This document shows positions 16,101 to 36,200 of a stretch of 64,000 nucleotides of DNA, in pieces (position 1 is the first letter of the stretch; each line of letters begins with the position of its first letter). The DNA lies in assembly GCF_000002995.4 (NCBI RefSeq), contig NW_025062477.1, positions 9,520,649-9,584,648 of the forward strand. The letters are read 5' to 3'. Below the pieces are notes generated by a model, which saw only the letters and a program-made list of their open reading frames with translations, was not told where the DNA came from and did not search any database. This DNA is from Brugia malayi (lineage: Eukaryota; Nematoda; Chromadorea; Rhabditida; Onchocercidae). The position numbers and the translations under genes are program-made.

Positions 16101-19100
16101 ATAAAAGGAATAAAATTTAGGACGAAAAATTTTCAATAATCCTCTATATCATCAATTAATTTCATTGCTTTTTGAAAACCACCATTCAAAAACAAAAATC
16201 AAGAATGCGCATAAAAATGTAACATTCATTTAATTATTCAAGAAACCTTGGCAGGTCGAAGTTGTGCGCTTACGCGAACCAAAAGAATCCACACAGTCAA
16301 GTTGGTAAAGAGCCAGAAATGGACGGAATGATGCACTAGAATTAATTGCATCATCGACAGAACGTGGTCCGCTAACAATTCGTGGTGGCATATCGATAAA
16401 CTCATGAGCTCTATTCATTGTATTTAATGTGCTTATTTCAGATTCCAAGCTGCTTTGATTCTGTTGACACACTAGAATTAGTACAACAATTCGATATTTC
16501 ACTGATCTGCTTGAAAACAGTTACTGAGTGATAATTATTGGGAATCCTAATTTTTATTTACAACTGATTAATACACTATTTTTGAATTAACTGTAAAGAT
16601 CTATATTAAGGCACACTGAAAGTTGCGGTATAGTAAATTTAAAAAATTTTTCACAATGCTTAAATTTTAATATACCAGTGTTCAGTTTTGTATCATCTAC
16701 GGAAACAGCAACAACCACTAAAGTTTGATTCTGTTCAAATGACTTCCTTGTCATGATACCAATGGAAGAATCGCCAAGGCATGGTTTTCCAGTGGTACAG
16801 AGAGCTGTAATGACAACCTGCAAAATATAGCAAGTCATGCCACAAAATTCTACAAATTACAAAAAAGTATCTGGAATCCTATCAAAACATTGTGTTTATA
16901 TGCTATTTTATATCATACAAGTAAATTTATTTTTCTTATATCTAAAAGTTGAAGAATTCATTAAAAGTATTTGTTTAATCCGCTTTTTTTTTAAAAAAAT
17001 AATTGGAACTGAGCAATGCAAATGAACTAAATTACTTCGCAATTAGATTCAAACAGCAAAGCAGACAGTGCTGATTTCAACAAACATTCATCTGATGAGG
17101 ACCCTGAAATACTCCAGGATTACAAACGAAACTGTAGCACAATAACTTTGTAGAACCATGAAACAATTTAGTGTTGAAACATTTCAAAAAGCAACCTTTA
17201 ACAGCGCTGCTCTGTTGTGCTTCTTCATCTCCACTAGTATTTATCAAATAATTTCTGAAAAAAAAAAAAGAAAAAACAAAATAGCTCAAAATCAAAATCT
17301 TAATAACTTTAATATTGTATAATAAGTAGTCTAATATTGTACAATAACTAATAACTTTAATATTGTACAATAATTTCGAAGACCCAACCCGAAATTTTAC
17401 TTACGTGAGATCATCACTCCAGGTAACTCTCTGAGTTCTACGCGGAAGCGAATCGCTTTCCTCTACCATACAATCCAAAACAGCAGAAAAGAACTTCTCT
17501 GAATTCAAAGTGAACCATTGTTTCACCTACAAAGAATCAATTCTTCAAGATAGAATTTGCGACTGTTTGATCAAATAATTTTATGTAAAATCCGTTATAC
17601 TTCACTACTCTTTCATTTCCCAAACAATATAGAGATCTTGAAAAAGTTGCAAATTTTCTGGAACAAAGCAAAACATTAACCTGCACAACACTACCCATCC
17701 TCCACAGATGTACTTCGGCAGATTCTTTGCTTGCTACAGCGATCCAATCACCACTTCCTACCGAGAAGATAAGCGACGATGTATGATTCACTTGTATGTG
17801 ATGAATAAATGGCGATAAAGCAGACATTGTTAAAACCAATGGTACATTTGGATTCGTGTAGTTATGCACAAAACGACACTTTGGTGAATGACGCTCGTGT
17901 TCAGACCTAAAAACAAAACCGAAAAAAACCTCTTTGATAAAATTTTCAAGAAATTAAAACACTGGTTTCAATTTATTCACAAAAAAAGCTCAATTTTCAC
18001 TAATGACCTGACTTAATCTGATTTTTTTGACTTTTTAAGTAATGCCTCATCATTCCTACTATATAATTTCTCTTATGTACTCCATGCAGATGACTTCGAA
18101 TATATAATTAACATTGAGGATACAAGTGACTAAGTTAGATAATTTATGCACTGTAATGTTGTATAGATCTCTAAAATTCATTCCACGCACATTTTTATTA
18201 TCGTGCTTTATTTCAGTATTATTTATAGAAATATGACTGTGACTCACATATACAAAATATAAAAGCATAAAACAATATCAGTTTTATTTTGGTTTCTATT
18301 CCCTACCAAATTTTTCTATTTTTCTACTAAAGTTAATTTTTGAGAATGGTTGTTTGGAAAAAATGTCTAAAATTTTTTAAAAAATTTTCCAACCACCACT
18401 ACCTATTTCAGCGTCAAACACACGGCATTCTGAGTAAACCTCAATATTTCATGCATAAATGATTTAATGGATAGAAAAAAGCTCTTTTCTATTTTCTTTG
18501 ATCTGTTTGTCTTATATTTTAATTGTTCTATTCGTAAATTTTGAAAAATACTAAGTCCAAAGTATACATCTTAGTGTTACCAGGGTTCATCTGACGGTTC
18601 CCAACACACCAGACAAACAAAACAAGAGAAGCAGAGAACTCGATCATCGCCAGCACTATTTGGTTGATGATAAAACCCTGCTTCTGCCATCTGACATGGC
18701 AGAGCCCATCTGAAAATAGAATACGTGGAGACAGTATGAATATCTTTTGTTGCGATTTTACAATGTATGGTTTAACAGACCTGTATTCCATATGAGGCCA
18801 GTTTTGAAATGTAAGACGACGGGCTGCTTCACTTGCCATCATATCCTTATTTAGACCCTTCCACTCCGGTGAGTAATCGAAGTTATAGGGATGATCTGGA
18901 TTTAACATCAGCTGCAAAAAGATTAAAATTTAACAAATCACAGAAGCTAAAATCCAATCAAAATTTTGCTCTGCAATTAATTTATATCAAACAAAGTTAT
19001 AGTGAACAGAGACAGAATAAAAACGTACACGCACGCGTTCTCCAAGTGTTGAAATGTAAGGCCAGACGAAAGACATCCATTCCGGTGGTACCTCTGTACC

Positions 19101-20686
19101 ATTGTTTTCTCCAGGAGTTTCCAAAGGCCGTAACTGTTCAAGTAATTCTTTGCCATTTGCTTCTACTACTACTGATTCCATCTACAAAATGAACTGTGAA
19201 CTAAAATATTCACTACTGAACTTCAGACGTTGAATACTTCGTAATTTATATTCACCAACATGATAAACCAAGTTTCACTGCACCCTTCCACAAGACTTTA
19301 TTCACACTATTAGTTTCCATCAAAGCATCAACAGAAAAGCAAAGAAATGACCAAAAACCTAATGAAAATTTAAAAGTAATATAAGGGAAGAATTAGCAAT
19401 TATTTTAGACGACTTTTATATCATATAAGAAGGCACTAAGTCTCATTCCGATTGAAGCATAGCATGTAAAATTCATAACTTCCAATTGCAATAATTTCGA
19501 GACGTTTCATACTTTGAAAAAAAAATTGTTCAAAAAGATCATCATCAGTGTATTCTAGAAAACATTCTGTAGTCATAAAAATTGTGATGTAAATTTACAG
19601 TTACTCAAAAACAAACATACAGTGTTAGGAGACAAATTTGCTACTGCGATGCGTAACTGTGATATAAATTTCCGTAGGGCAGGTCGTTGTTTAAGAATAT
19701 CTTCTGAATCAGTATCATTTGTAACTATCTGTAGGAATTTCGTAGCCTACAAAAAAAAAAGACACATGTGTCTTGAAAATACTGAAAATATCCAAATATA
19801 TAAAAAATTTAAAGATTAATAAATATATTTCTATATTCCAAGCACACAAAATTTTAATTAGCCTTTCCTTCACTACCATTTGATTCAGTATGATCTAGTA
19901 TATTTTATATAAGTGATAAATCATACAATGACAAAGATCTACCTCATCCAGTGGTAATTCAACAGAAACAGTTTTATTCGATGGCCTCTTAAGCGCAGTC
20001 TTAAGAAGAAATGTACCACCATAATCCTGACGAAAGCAAAGCATTTTGGAATCAGCAACTGCCAACGTACCACTATGCTTATTGTAAACTATCTGCAAAA
20101 CATAAATTTATAAAGTGCGTAAGAGCTGCATAGCATCCCAATGCTATATGTTTTTAAAACATTAAAATGTCAAATATCAGCAGTGCTGGGCTTGGACTAC
20201 TTAATTCTCAAAATCAGCACAATATAAACCTAAACATTGATCGATTACATACCCGGGCATTTGGATTTAAACGATATGTGGCAAGAGGTGATGTGCTTTC
20301 AAAGGTTGCATCAAAGATCATTGTTAAACCATTAACACACCGAAGCAGTATCTGATTTGTTCCATCTAGATAAAGTATTTCCGGCGAATTCAAGGCACTG
20401 TAATTGAGTGGCAGCCTGCAATAATTTCGCTGCTGAAACTAATTCATAATAACCTCACCTTTCAACTAGAATACTAACACTAAATTCATAATCATTAATT
20501 TAAGTAATGCAGATTTCTGACTTTACAAATCTAAGCATAAAGCCAAGTCAGTATGTTAGAAGAAACCCACTCCATAATTGAAACCACGATGAATCGTTCA
20601 TCATTGACATTTGAAGTGGAAATATTATCGTAGTCAATCAGATCAGTTAGTGCAGCAGTAACATATTGATTTGCACTATTGCTCAT
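1..20686 (-). CDS. BIRC6: BIRC6/BRUCE-type giant inhibitor-of-apoptosis protein, 5' half (3' end off window)
   Basis: BIRC6 (BRUCE) is a giant cytoplasmic E2/E3 hybrid ubiquitin ligase that restrains caspases and acts in cytokinesis and autophagy control. The start is ATG at 20686 (reads MSNSANQYV). Exons whose frames chain: 20567-20686, 20253-20432, 19943-20092, 19621-19746, 19035-19181, 18781-18911, 18581-18709, 17681-17906, 17405-17526, 17196-17254, 17036-17103, 16676-16817, 16247-16471, 15693-15854; then 14997-15131, 14610-14738, 14187-14321, 13866-13985, 13506-13699, 12927-13110, 12555-12740, 12215-12326, 11946-12066, 11596-11708, 11205-11292, 10719-10907; then 9939-10086, 9459-9661, 9251-9306, 8881-9104, 8287-8362, 7911-8057, 7695-7805, 7545-7654, 7308-7455, 6966-7132, 6589-6730, 6209-6459, 5921-6067, 5344-5557, 4973-5148, 4406-4570, 4225-4340, 3992-4049, 3704-3863, 3378-3550, 2734-2895, 2164-2265. 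Less certain exons: 15345-15539, 15203-15243, 10244-10488, 1550-1737, 1227-1321, 714-935, 322-404. Identity rests on the BIR domain, on beta-propeller-like sequence around it, and on a central block resembling human BIRC6. The ubiquitin-conjugating domain would lie left of position 1. Joins near 15.2-15.7 kb, 10.2-10.7 kb, 1.75-2.16 kb and 0.94-1.2 kb are unresolved. Confidence 0.85.
2164..6459 (-). other. BIRC6: Central conserved block of the BIRC6-type protein
   Basis: A run of 12 exons resembles, in order, the middle of human BIRC6 as I recall it. Exon 6209-6459 gives a segment around VILDFGMPVLLTDLFIPS followed by DVWLLGENVDGQRLLVTTDI. Human BIRC6 has a very similar DFGRPVLLTD / GEEVDGRRLVVATDI stretch. 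Later exons keep the matching order: a helical segment with CVQLSLQWN (5344-5557), CSPDQLQTI (4973-5148), a tryptophan-rich piece (4225-4340), NNRWAFIGGEY (3378-3550), and a lysine-rich coiled coil (2734-2895). The agreement in order over several hundred residues is the main evidence for orthology rather than a generic BIR protein. It is a memory-based comparison and should be confirmed by alignment. Confidence 0.7.
10117..10174. repeat. 58-base poly(A)/poly(T) homopolymer in a BIRC6 intron
   Basis: An uninterrupted run of 58 A on the plus strand is T on the coding strand of the BIRC6-type gene. It lies about 30 bases upstream of the proposed 3' splice site at 10087-10088, so it forms an extreme pyrimidine tract. 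Such runs are prone to length error in sequencing and assembly. There are no flanking target-site duplications or body sequence to suggest a retroposed element. Confidence 0.9.
17301..17373. repeat. Short tandem repeat with palindromic core, BIRC6 intron
   Basis: Two near-identical 25-base copies of a unit reading TAATAACTTTAATATTGT plus a tail (17301-17325, 17349-17373) flank a shorter partial copy (17331-17347). Each contains, or nearly contains, the perfect palindrome ATTGTACAAT. It lies in the intron between exons 17405-17526 and 17196-17254. No function is evident. Confidence 0.7.
17876..18911 (-). other. BIRC6: BIR domain of the BIRC6-type protein (three exons)
   Basis: The baculovirus IAP repeat is split over exons 18781-18911, 18581-18709 and the first 31 bases of 17681-17906. 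The first part carries the opening helix (ASEAARRLTFQNWP). The second has the core (WALPCQMAEAGFYHQP) and the first two zinc cysteines (CFSC). The third supplies the histidine and last cysteine. The spacing is exactly CX2CX16HX6C, the family zinc signature, so the fold should be intact. The reading frame is continuous across both introns (phase 2 each). As in vertebrate BIRC6 the domain sits roughly 250-340 residues from the N-terminus, between beta-propeller-like segments. Domain identity is very secure. Which caspase or IAP antagonist it binds cannot be told from the sequence. Confidence 0.95.
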
Positions 20687-23254
20687 TCTTTTATGATATA
20701 ACCATTTATGTCAGAAACAGTCAATACTTTTTTTGCTGCCCTAAAACGACAAACCACAGGTTAGCACAATATTGCACAGTTAAGGTGGGTTATTTTGCTA
20801 TTCTTATTCATCAAGTCATTTATGCACAGTGCGATCCGATAGTAAATGGATAGAATAACTATCCTATATTCACAGAAAATCCCTCATTCTACAGCTTCTG
20901 AAAAAATTTGCAATAAACCATTTAGTTCATATTTAACAGCGAATTCCTGTAATGATTGCACTTATAACAGTTGGAAGCAAATTAATTTAACATCAGAAAA
21001 AGGAGCTCTGAAACCATAAAATGTAACATATTAAAAGAGAAAACTGGGATAAAATATTGTATTGTGAAACACAGCACAAAGTGACAGAGAGTTACTGGTT
21101 ATCCAACAATACTCTGCTTGATCAGAAGAAAGCCAAATGGTTGTAAATCAGTAATGATATGAATTACCTCAACACAATAAACCATTTGGAGAAGACAACA
21201 CAAATGTTACCCGCCATAATCATTGCAAAACTTCCCTGCAAAGTATCTTACCCACCACATGCAGACTTCCAATTCCCAGAAGACATCCACAACATATACC
21301 AATCGTTTCATATCAGTCAAACCTCATGTGGCTAAGTTGATAGCTCGACATGAAAATCGTCGTCCCTCCTCATTTAGATGGCACAAGGTTTGTCAATTCT
21401 TCCCAAACGCGCAGTGGTAGGTCTTGCGTGGAGGTACTTAGAGCTAGAGCGGTGTGGATGTCGATCGTTAAGGGTGAAGTTAAGCGTAAACACTTAGCAG
21501 CCATGACATACGTAATGTAACTCTATTACCTATGAATACTTCCTAAATATATGCTTCTCGTGATGGCGATCTCCAAGAGACTTTTGGAGACCTCCCTATA
21601 CATATATATATATGTATATATATATATTCACTGGCTTCTCCTTCCACTGTTCCCCTGCTGCCTTCTTGTTATCTTTTCTAAAATCATATATGCTGCACGT
21701 TAAAAAACACTTCTGCCACATGGCTGCAATTACGAACAATTCTTAAGTACCAAGGAAGCCCCATCAATCTTTTTTATAAATGCCGTGTGTCCTTCCCTTA
21801 CTTTAGCAACTTTTTCTTGTGCTCATGCTGAAACATCAGACTCGGTTTAAAAAATGCTGAGAGATCTATCAATTGCATCTTTTAAAGGTCAGTTAACATA
21901 TATTTGCATTTGTAAAATGTAGAATGTTTAAAGCATCCTACAGTTCTTTTATACCTTTTCTGGTTCATTGAAAAATAATATTATCAATAAGGCCTCGACA
22001 TAGCAAATATGTAATGAAATTGAAAATTACTAATGAAAGAGGAAAGGAAGTTAAACGGAAATAAATTTTGGAAAACCGTAAGATTTCCAGAATAATGATA
22101 AGGCATTAAATTGTTTCACATATGACCACAAAAGAATGAAGACGACATCATGATGGCCTTAGTGTTAAAAAACATAAATTAATCGGATAGTATACCAAAA
22201 TTCCGGGACTTTGGTATAAATAGTCGTACAGAATTTTTCTTTTGTAAGTTAGAAAGACCTGGCAGTGTTATGCACGTGTCATAACAAAACAGTAGTAATT
22301 AGAGAATGAAACTTGGGAAAAGAAGCTTTACAAAAAAAAAAAATCCTCACATCATACATAAGATTAAGAGAAAAGCATTTTTCGTGCTGCATTCTTTCGT
22401 CTGCTCCTTTGAAACCCAAAAATCGAAAGCTTTTAAATAAGTTTACGTTAAAATATACATCAGAGCAAATCACACTCATAACTAGTGCTGCCAAGAAGTT
22501 TGGTCTCAGTGCTACCAAATCAAATATGTTTCGTTCCTTGTTCTTGTCTATTTATCGGCTAAGTCTTTTATATTTCTTACTCTTCTTTATGTTTATGTCA
22601 TTTAAATTATTGCTTCTATTATTTTACTTATTACTATATGCTTCGCTGATGCATTTTAGCAAAACTGTGATCAAATCAGATAGCGTCCATCGATTGAATA
22701 AAATACCACTGTATTTATTGGTCAGGTATTGTTTTGGCATTTTTGCAGTAAAAATGTTGCTTATCTAGGTTTCTTTCAGAAGGCCAGTCTCACAATTTAT
22801 ATTTGTAAATGAGCGGTAACTAAGATAAATTGCGCAACTGCACTAGAACACTACACTTGATTGCATAATGTACTCAAAGTAATTTTTTTTTCATTTCTTT
22901 CTTTTAGTTTTCTTCTTATTTTCGACCCCATTTTTAAATATATGATGTTTAGTCCATTAAACAGCAATAATCTGGTAGTGGTTTTTGCTTTCATTTCCCA
23001 AGTTTATCCACAAAATTGTATTATTTTACAAAGAAAGGTGCCAGGTGTACCTGATATCACCGGCCTCCTGAAATGGAGCATTTGAACGAGCGTATATTCT
23101 TCCAAATCGTGAATACATGTACACTGGAACGATTAGATTGTCAGTAAATCACCATTTCAATAATCATATATCACTGGTTTGGTAGCACCGTATCACTGAT
23201 TTAAAACATTTTATTGCATCACCATTCCGAAAAGATACGCATGCATAGTATGTG
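20687..23254. other. Intergenic region, BIRC6 promoter side and junctophilin 3' flank
   Basis: This 2.6 kb gap separates the BIRC6-type start codon from the junctophilin stop codon. The part near 21180-21560 is richer in G+C than the surroundings and could contain the BIRC6 promoter or untranslated exons, but no motif proves it. An alternating TA tract occurs near 21600-21627. A hydrophobic open frame at about 22313-22768 on the plus strand lacks an ATG start and splice-site support, so I do not call a gene. Confidence 0.6.
23210..23215 (-). terminator. Candidate polyadenylation signal of junctophilin
   Basis: AATAAA on the minus strand lies 40 bases downstream of the junctophilin stop codon (23255-23257). 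The hexamer is the canonical signal, and the short spacing fits the short 3' UTRs common in nematodes. The hexamer is frequent in AT-rich DNA, so support is moderate. Confidence 0.5.
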
Positions 23255-32216
<8,962 letters not shown>

Positions 32217-35091
32217 TTAAGGCACAGAGCTGACATAACTGCTGTCTAAACACTATGTGCGACTGCTTAGTAATAAGTCACCGTAGATGTAAATAAATAA
32301 ATAAACTGAATGTCTGAAAATACTAGTTTAAATTTCATTGTATCCTTTAGCCGTTCGTGTGACACTTAAACAGTTATACCATAGTGGTTTTTAAGGGCTG
32401 CTACCGGAATTAATAATCATTTAACGCAGTGCAAGCTGATATTTTTGCTTAATAGATCCTTTTTATAGAATACTACGGAATGATGTCCAGTAATTTCATC
32501 AAATTAATTTTATGAATCGAAAAAAAAAAAAATTAATTTCAAGACGAAGCAACAACATTTTAAGATATTACCAACAAACACAATCAATTAACAACGCATA
32601 TTAGCTGTTGTTTACTAAACGAATTTTCTTCCAAATTCCTATACATCACTGGAAATAGATAATGCTTTAATGAACAATGAAATTTTTACATCTTAGAGAA
32701 CAAAGAATTAGAGAAAAGAAATTCATCAAGCATCTTCAATTCGATCAGATATTAAAGAATATTTACTCGCCCAATGTAAGCAGCAAATAAAATTGTAAGT
32801 TGGAAATGATGATTTACTGATCAACTCAATCGTTAGATATTAAGCGGAATTTCTCTTCGTATCAGAGGAAATTAGGAATCAACGAGCAAGTGTTTTATCA
32901 TTACCTTGAAAGCTATCATACCATGGATATCAACCTGATTCTCCAATGACTATTCTAGATTATATAATCAGTGAATGATCACTTCTCGCTAATCAACTTT
33001 CATAACACAATGACATGCTACCCCTATTTGACATATTTCCTCTTTACTGTTCTCTATTTCTGAAGTATAACTGAAAACAATAGTTCAAAATTAGGCATTC
33101 GTCAGAGATCAAGAAAATGACAGATTTGAAAAAATTGGGTTGAAAATTTCCTGACTACCTTCCTCCGCTCTGAATAGGTTTTAAGCAGAGCAATTTCAGC
33201 AGTTAAAATGTCACGTCGAAAAAGGTCCTTCCTCCAGATCATTTTCTCAATAACACGCTATACCATTTGTGAAGTATCCAAACCATATATATCATCTTCC
33301 AGTAAATTTTTTTAAGTAGTCATTTCCTTCTTGCAATTACTGAATTTCTGTTGAATTTAATAAGGTGCTGCCAGCTGTTTTACTTTCGGTGACCGAACAT
33401 AACATGAACCATATTGTAGAGTTAGTTTAAATATTTGAATTAATACTCAGCATCGTTAATACTACAAAAATATTACAGGAAGTGCTCCATTCTGCAAAGG
33501 ATAGGACATGCTAATATAAGAAAACAGTTAACAATCATTTGATATTAAAAAATGTTCGACCGAATAACTCAAGATAGAAATAACATACGTCCAGTTACAG
33601 TAGCCTGAAGTCCAGTACTTAGGCTGTAATGTACGCCGACAATACATCTACTGATTATTAGATAGCAGCTTGACTTCAATGATGAGATTCGGGAACCAAT
33701 GCTTCCACTAATCGAACTTCGACCAGATGTAACTGCACCCTTATGTAATTGTGGAAACACCGATAAGGTAGATGTGGCAATTGATGAGGAACACGCGAAT
33801 TTTGCAAGAAGTAATGACAAGGAGAGAGAAAAAATAAATATTTGCTAATGTAACATCAAATAATGAAATAAGATACTGCGATAGAAGGGAAAGGGACTGA
33901 AATCTTTTAATGAAGATACTTTCTCAGCTCAATCAGATATATCCTAATGAATACACATTTATATCATAGTTAAATTTCCGAACTATATTATCCTGCTGGA
34001 AATATCTCGCTTCTTCTGTGTATTCTCTCTTTTCCTTTCTATTATAAGTATTCACTGATCATTTGAGTTTATTATTGTTGATATAAAGTACTTGTGCATT
34101 TGCATGGAAATTCCAGCTCAAGTATCACTAGATTCTTGCCGTTTGCTTGCATTAGAGCAAATCGCATTTTATATGATACAAAGTGACTACGACAGAAATG
34201 CGACTCCCAAATGCGCTCAGTAGTCACCGCACTTCTATGAGAATAAACAGCGAACCTTTCTAAATGATAAAGACAAAAGCAGTTAGTCCATTTCGAGAAA
34301 TGGAACAAATTTTTTATAGTTAAAATTGAAAGAAAATGAGCCGTGCGAAATGAAATATAATCTTAAATAGCAGGGGAAAGTGGGAATTGCAAATCAGGAA
34401 ATTAGGGTGTCGTAAAATTAGCAGCATGAGAAGTGTTATTCATAACAATTATTATTAAAAGACTGGTAAAAAAAAATTAAACTAATGGCTGTCACAATCA
34501 TGTCTTTAAAAAAATCAAGAAAACTAGACTATGATAAATGATATTTGTAGGAGATAGCAAATGAGATTTTGAATCACAAGAAAACTTATATATTATCAAA
34601 GGATTGCCTGAATATACATCAAAATGAAAAATGGTTAGTTTTAAATATAAAGAGAAATACTAAAGTGACAGAAAAAAATTCGAAAGTTGAAGATTCGAGC
34701 TACAGGATTTTTAATCAGTTATAATGGTTGAAAATGAAATTTGCAACAAGCAACTACCAACAAAAATTTTAGTGACTTTCTTATAACTTGTAAGAGAAAA
34801 TAAGCGCTAACACTCGAGGTTGACTGCTTCCTTTCTGACTTTTTTAGAAGGTCAAAGCTAATTACTTATTTTACTTCAAACTGAAATATCTTTCCCATAC
34901 AAATGCATTGCTTTTAGTTGTGAAAATTGAAAATGACTATTCTTTGAAAAAGATAACTTGGAAATGCAAATGCTCGTAGAATATGTGGAAAAGTGGAATT
35001 TAAGTGGAGGGGAAAGATGGAAGTTACAAGGGAGAGGGGATGAGATGGATCAACACTTTCAAATGACTTATCCAGTTCAATACAAACGTAC

Positions 35092-35164
35092 AAAGAGAGA
35101 GAGGGAGGAAAGGAAAGGGAGAGAGAAGGAAAGAGAGAGGGAGAAAAAGGGAGAGAAAGAGAAA
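35092..35164. repeat. 73-base pure purine tract (GA-rich)
   Basis: Every base from 35092 to 35164 on the plus strand is A or G, arranged as irregular GAGA and GGAA runs. Purine-pyrimidine tracts of this length can adopt triplex structure and can bind GAGA-type factors. Here it may simply be a decayed microsatellite. Confidence 0.85.
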
Positions 35165-35423
35165 TCTTGACAAGACGTGAAGTTCAGTGGTTCATTGTGG
35201 AATTTCTTCTACTTCGGGATGATATAATCGATGATAATTTCAAGGGTAGCCAGATTTCTAACACTGCCATTTATTCACTCCCTCTCAATCCCAATTGCAA
35301 TCGAAGAGGATTGATTAATCCAGAAGAAAGCAACCGCTAGTTGGTTATTGCTAGCGCAGTTTCAACTACTTTCTGCGCTACTCCGTGTTCTTCCTCCTCT
35401 TCCAGTGGCCTGATTATGAGTAG

Positions 35424-35450
35424 TATATATATATATATGTATGTATGTAG

Positions 35451-35523
<73 letters not shown>
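35424..35523. repeat. Compound microsatellite (TA)n-(TATG)n-(TG)36
   Basis: An alternating TA run (35424-35438) passes into TATG units and then 36 uninterrupted TG dinucleotides (35452-35523), followed by a degenerate GTGCGTATGCGTG tail. Long TG/CA tracts can form left-handed DNA and are highly polymorphic. The threonine/histidine or cysteine/valine frames through it are artefacts. Confidence 0.95.
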
Positions 35524-35526
<3 letters not shown>

Positions 35527-36080
35527 ATGCGTGTGTGTAGACACGTATCTGCGTATCCGTATGCATCTTTTTGCTTCATCTCGGTATTTATAAATATTGA
35601 GTAACTTGAAAGAAAATCTAGACAAAATCGGCATAGCTGAAACCCTCTATCTTTCACGATTATAAATGAAACCAAGAGGAAGGTGGAAAGATATGAAGAC
35701 AAAATAGGAGTATGAGTAAGTAAGAATCCTTCCTTCACAATAAAATTCGATTTCAATCGAATTATTTTGATAGAATTCAAAAAAAAGTCAGTGCTAATTG
35801 GAATAACATCCAGCGATTCATTAGTCAGCTGGTGGGCTACAAATTGTATTCTGGCCTAAAGGAAGATAAAAGGTGTACAATGTAGGCTGGAAGAATGTAA
35901 GAGGACAGCCTAACAGCTATCGACTATTAAATATCACTTCGCAGTTAACAAAGCCTCCACTCATTACACTCAATCACTCATAGTTTAAACTCCACGAAAT
36001 AATGAAATGCCTGTTTGAAGTGATGTACGCTTAGGCGAAAATACTTGTAAAACTTGATGCATTGTACATATACATACATA

Positions 36081-36200
36081 GCGAGAGAGAGAGAGCGAGA
36101 GAATAATACATGCTTATTACATATGTTCGAAAGGTGTAGTATAAGCAGTTAGCAGTTAGCAGTTAGCAGTAGTACTAGTAGTAGTCGTAGTAGCAGTAGG
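36081..36200. repeat. Clustered short tandem repeats (GA)n, (AGCAGTT)3, (GTA)n
   Basis: A GAGAGA run at 36081-36102 is followed by three AGCAGTT units (36144-36164 and a partial fourth) merging into AGT/GTA triplets to about 36200. Four ACGCA units occur nearby at 36391-36410. These add to the simple-repeat cluster in the region upstream of junctophilin. Confidence 0.8.

Noticed and set aside
18833..19192. Plus-strand open frame of 119 codons
   Set aside because: It lies antisense to the exons encoding the start of the BIR domain, which are strongly supported on the minus strand.
21594..21627. Alternating TA tract as an element terminal inverted repeat
   Set aside because: It is a simple repeat with no partner copy or target-site duplication.
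22313..22768. 151-codon hydrophobic open frame on the plus strand between BIRC6 and junctophilin
   Set aside because: It starts with TTG rather than ATG, is dominated by L, F, K and S as expected from AT-rich DNA, has no recognisable domain and no supporting splice sites.
35341..35780. Open frames with long Thr-His or Cys-Val runs on both strands
   Set aside because: They are generated by the (TG)36 microsatellite, which is open in several frames.
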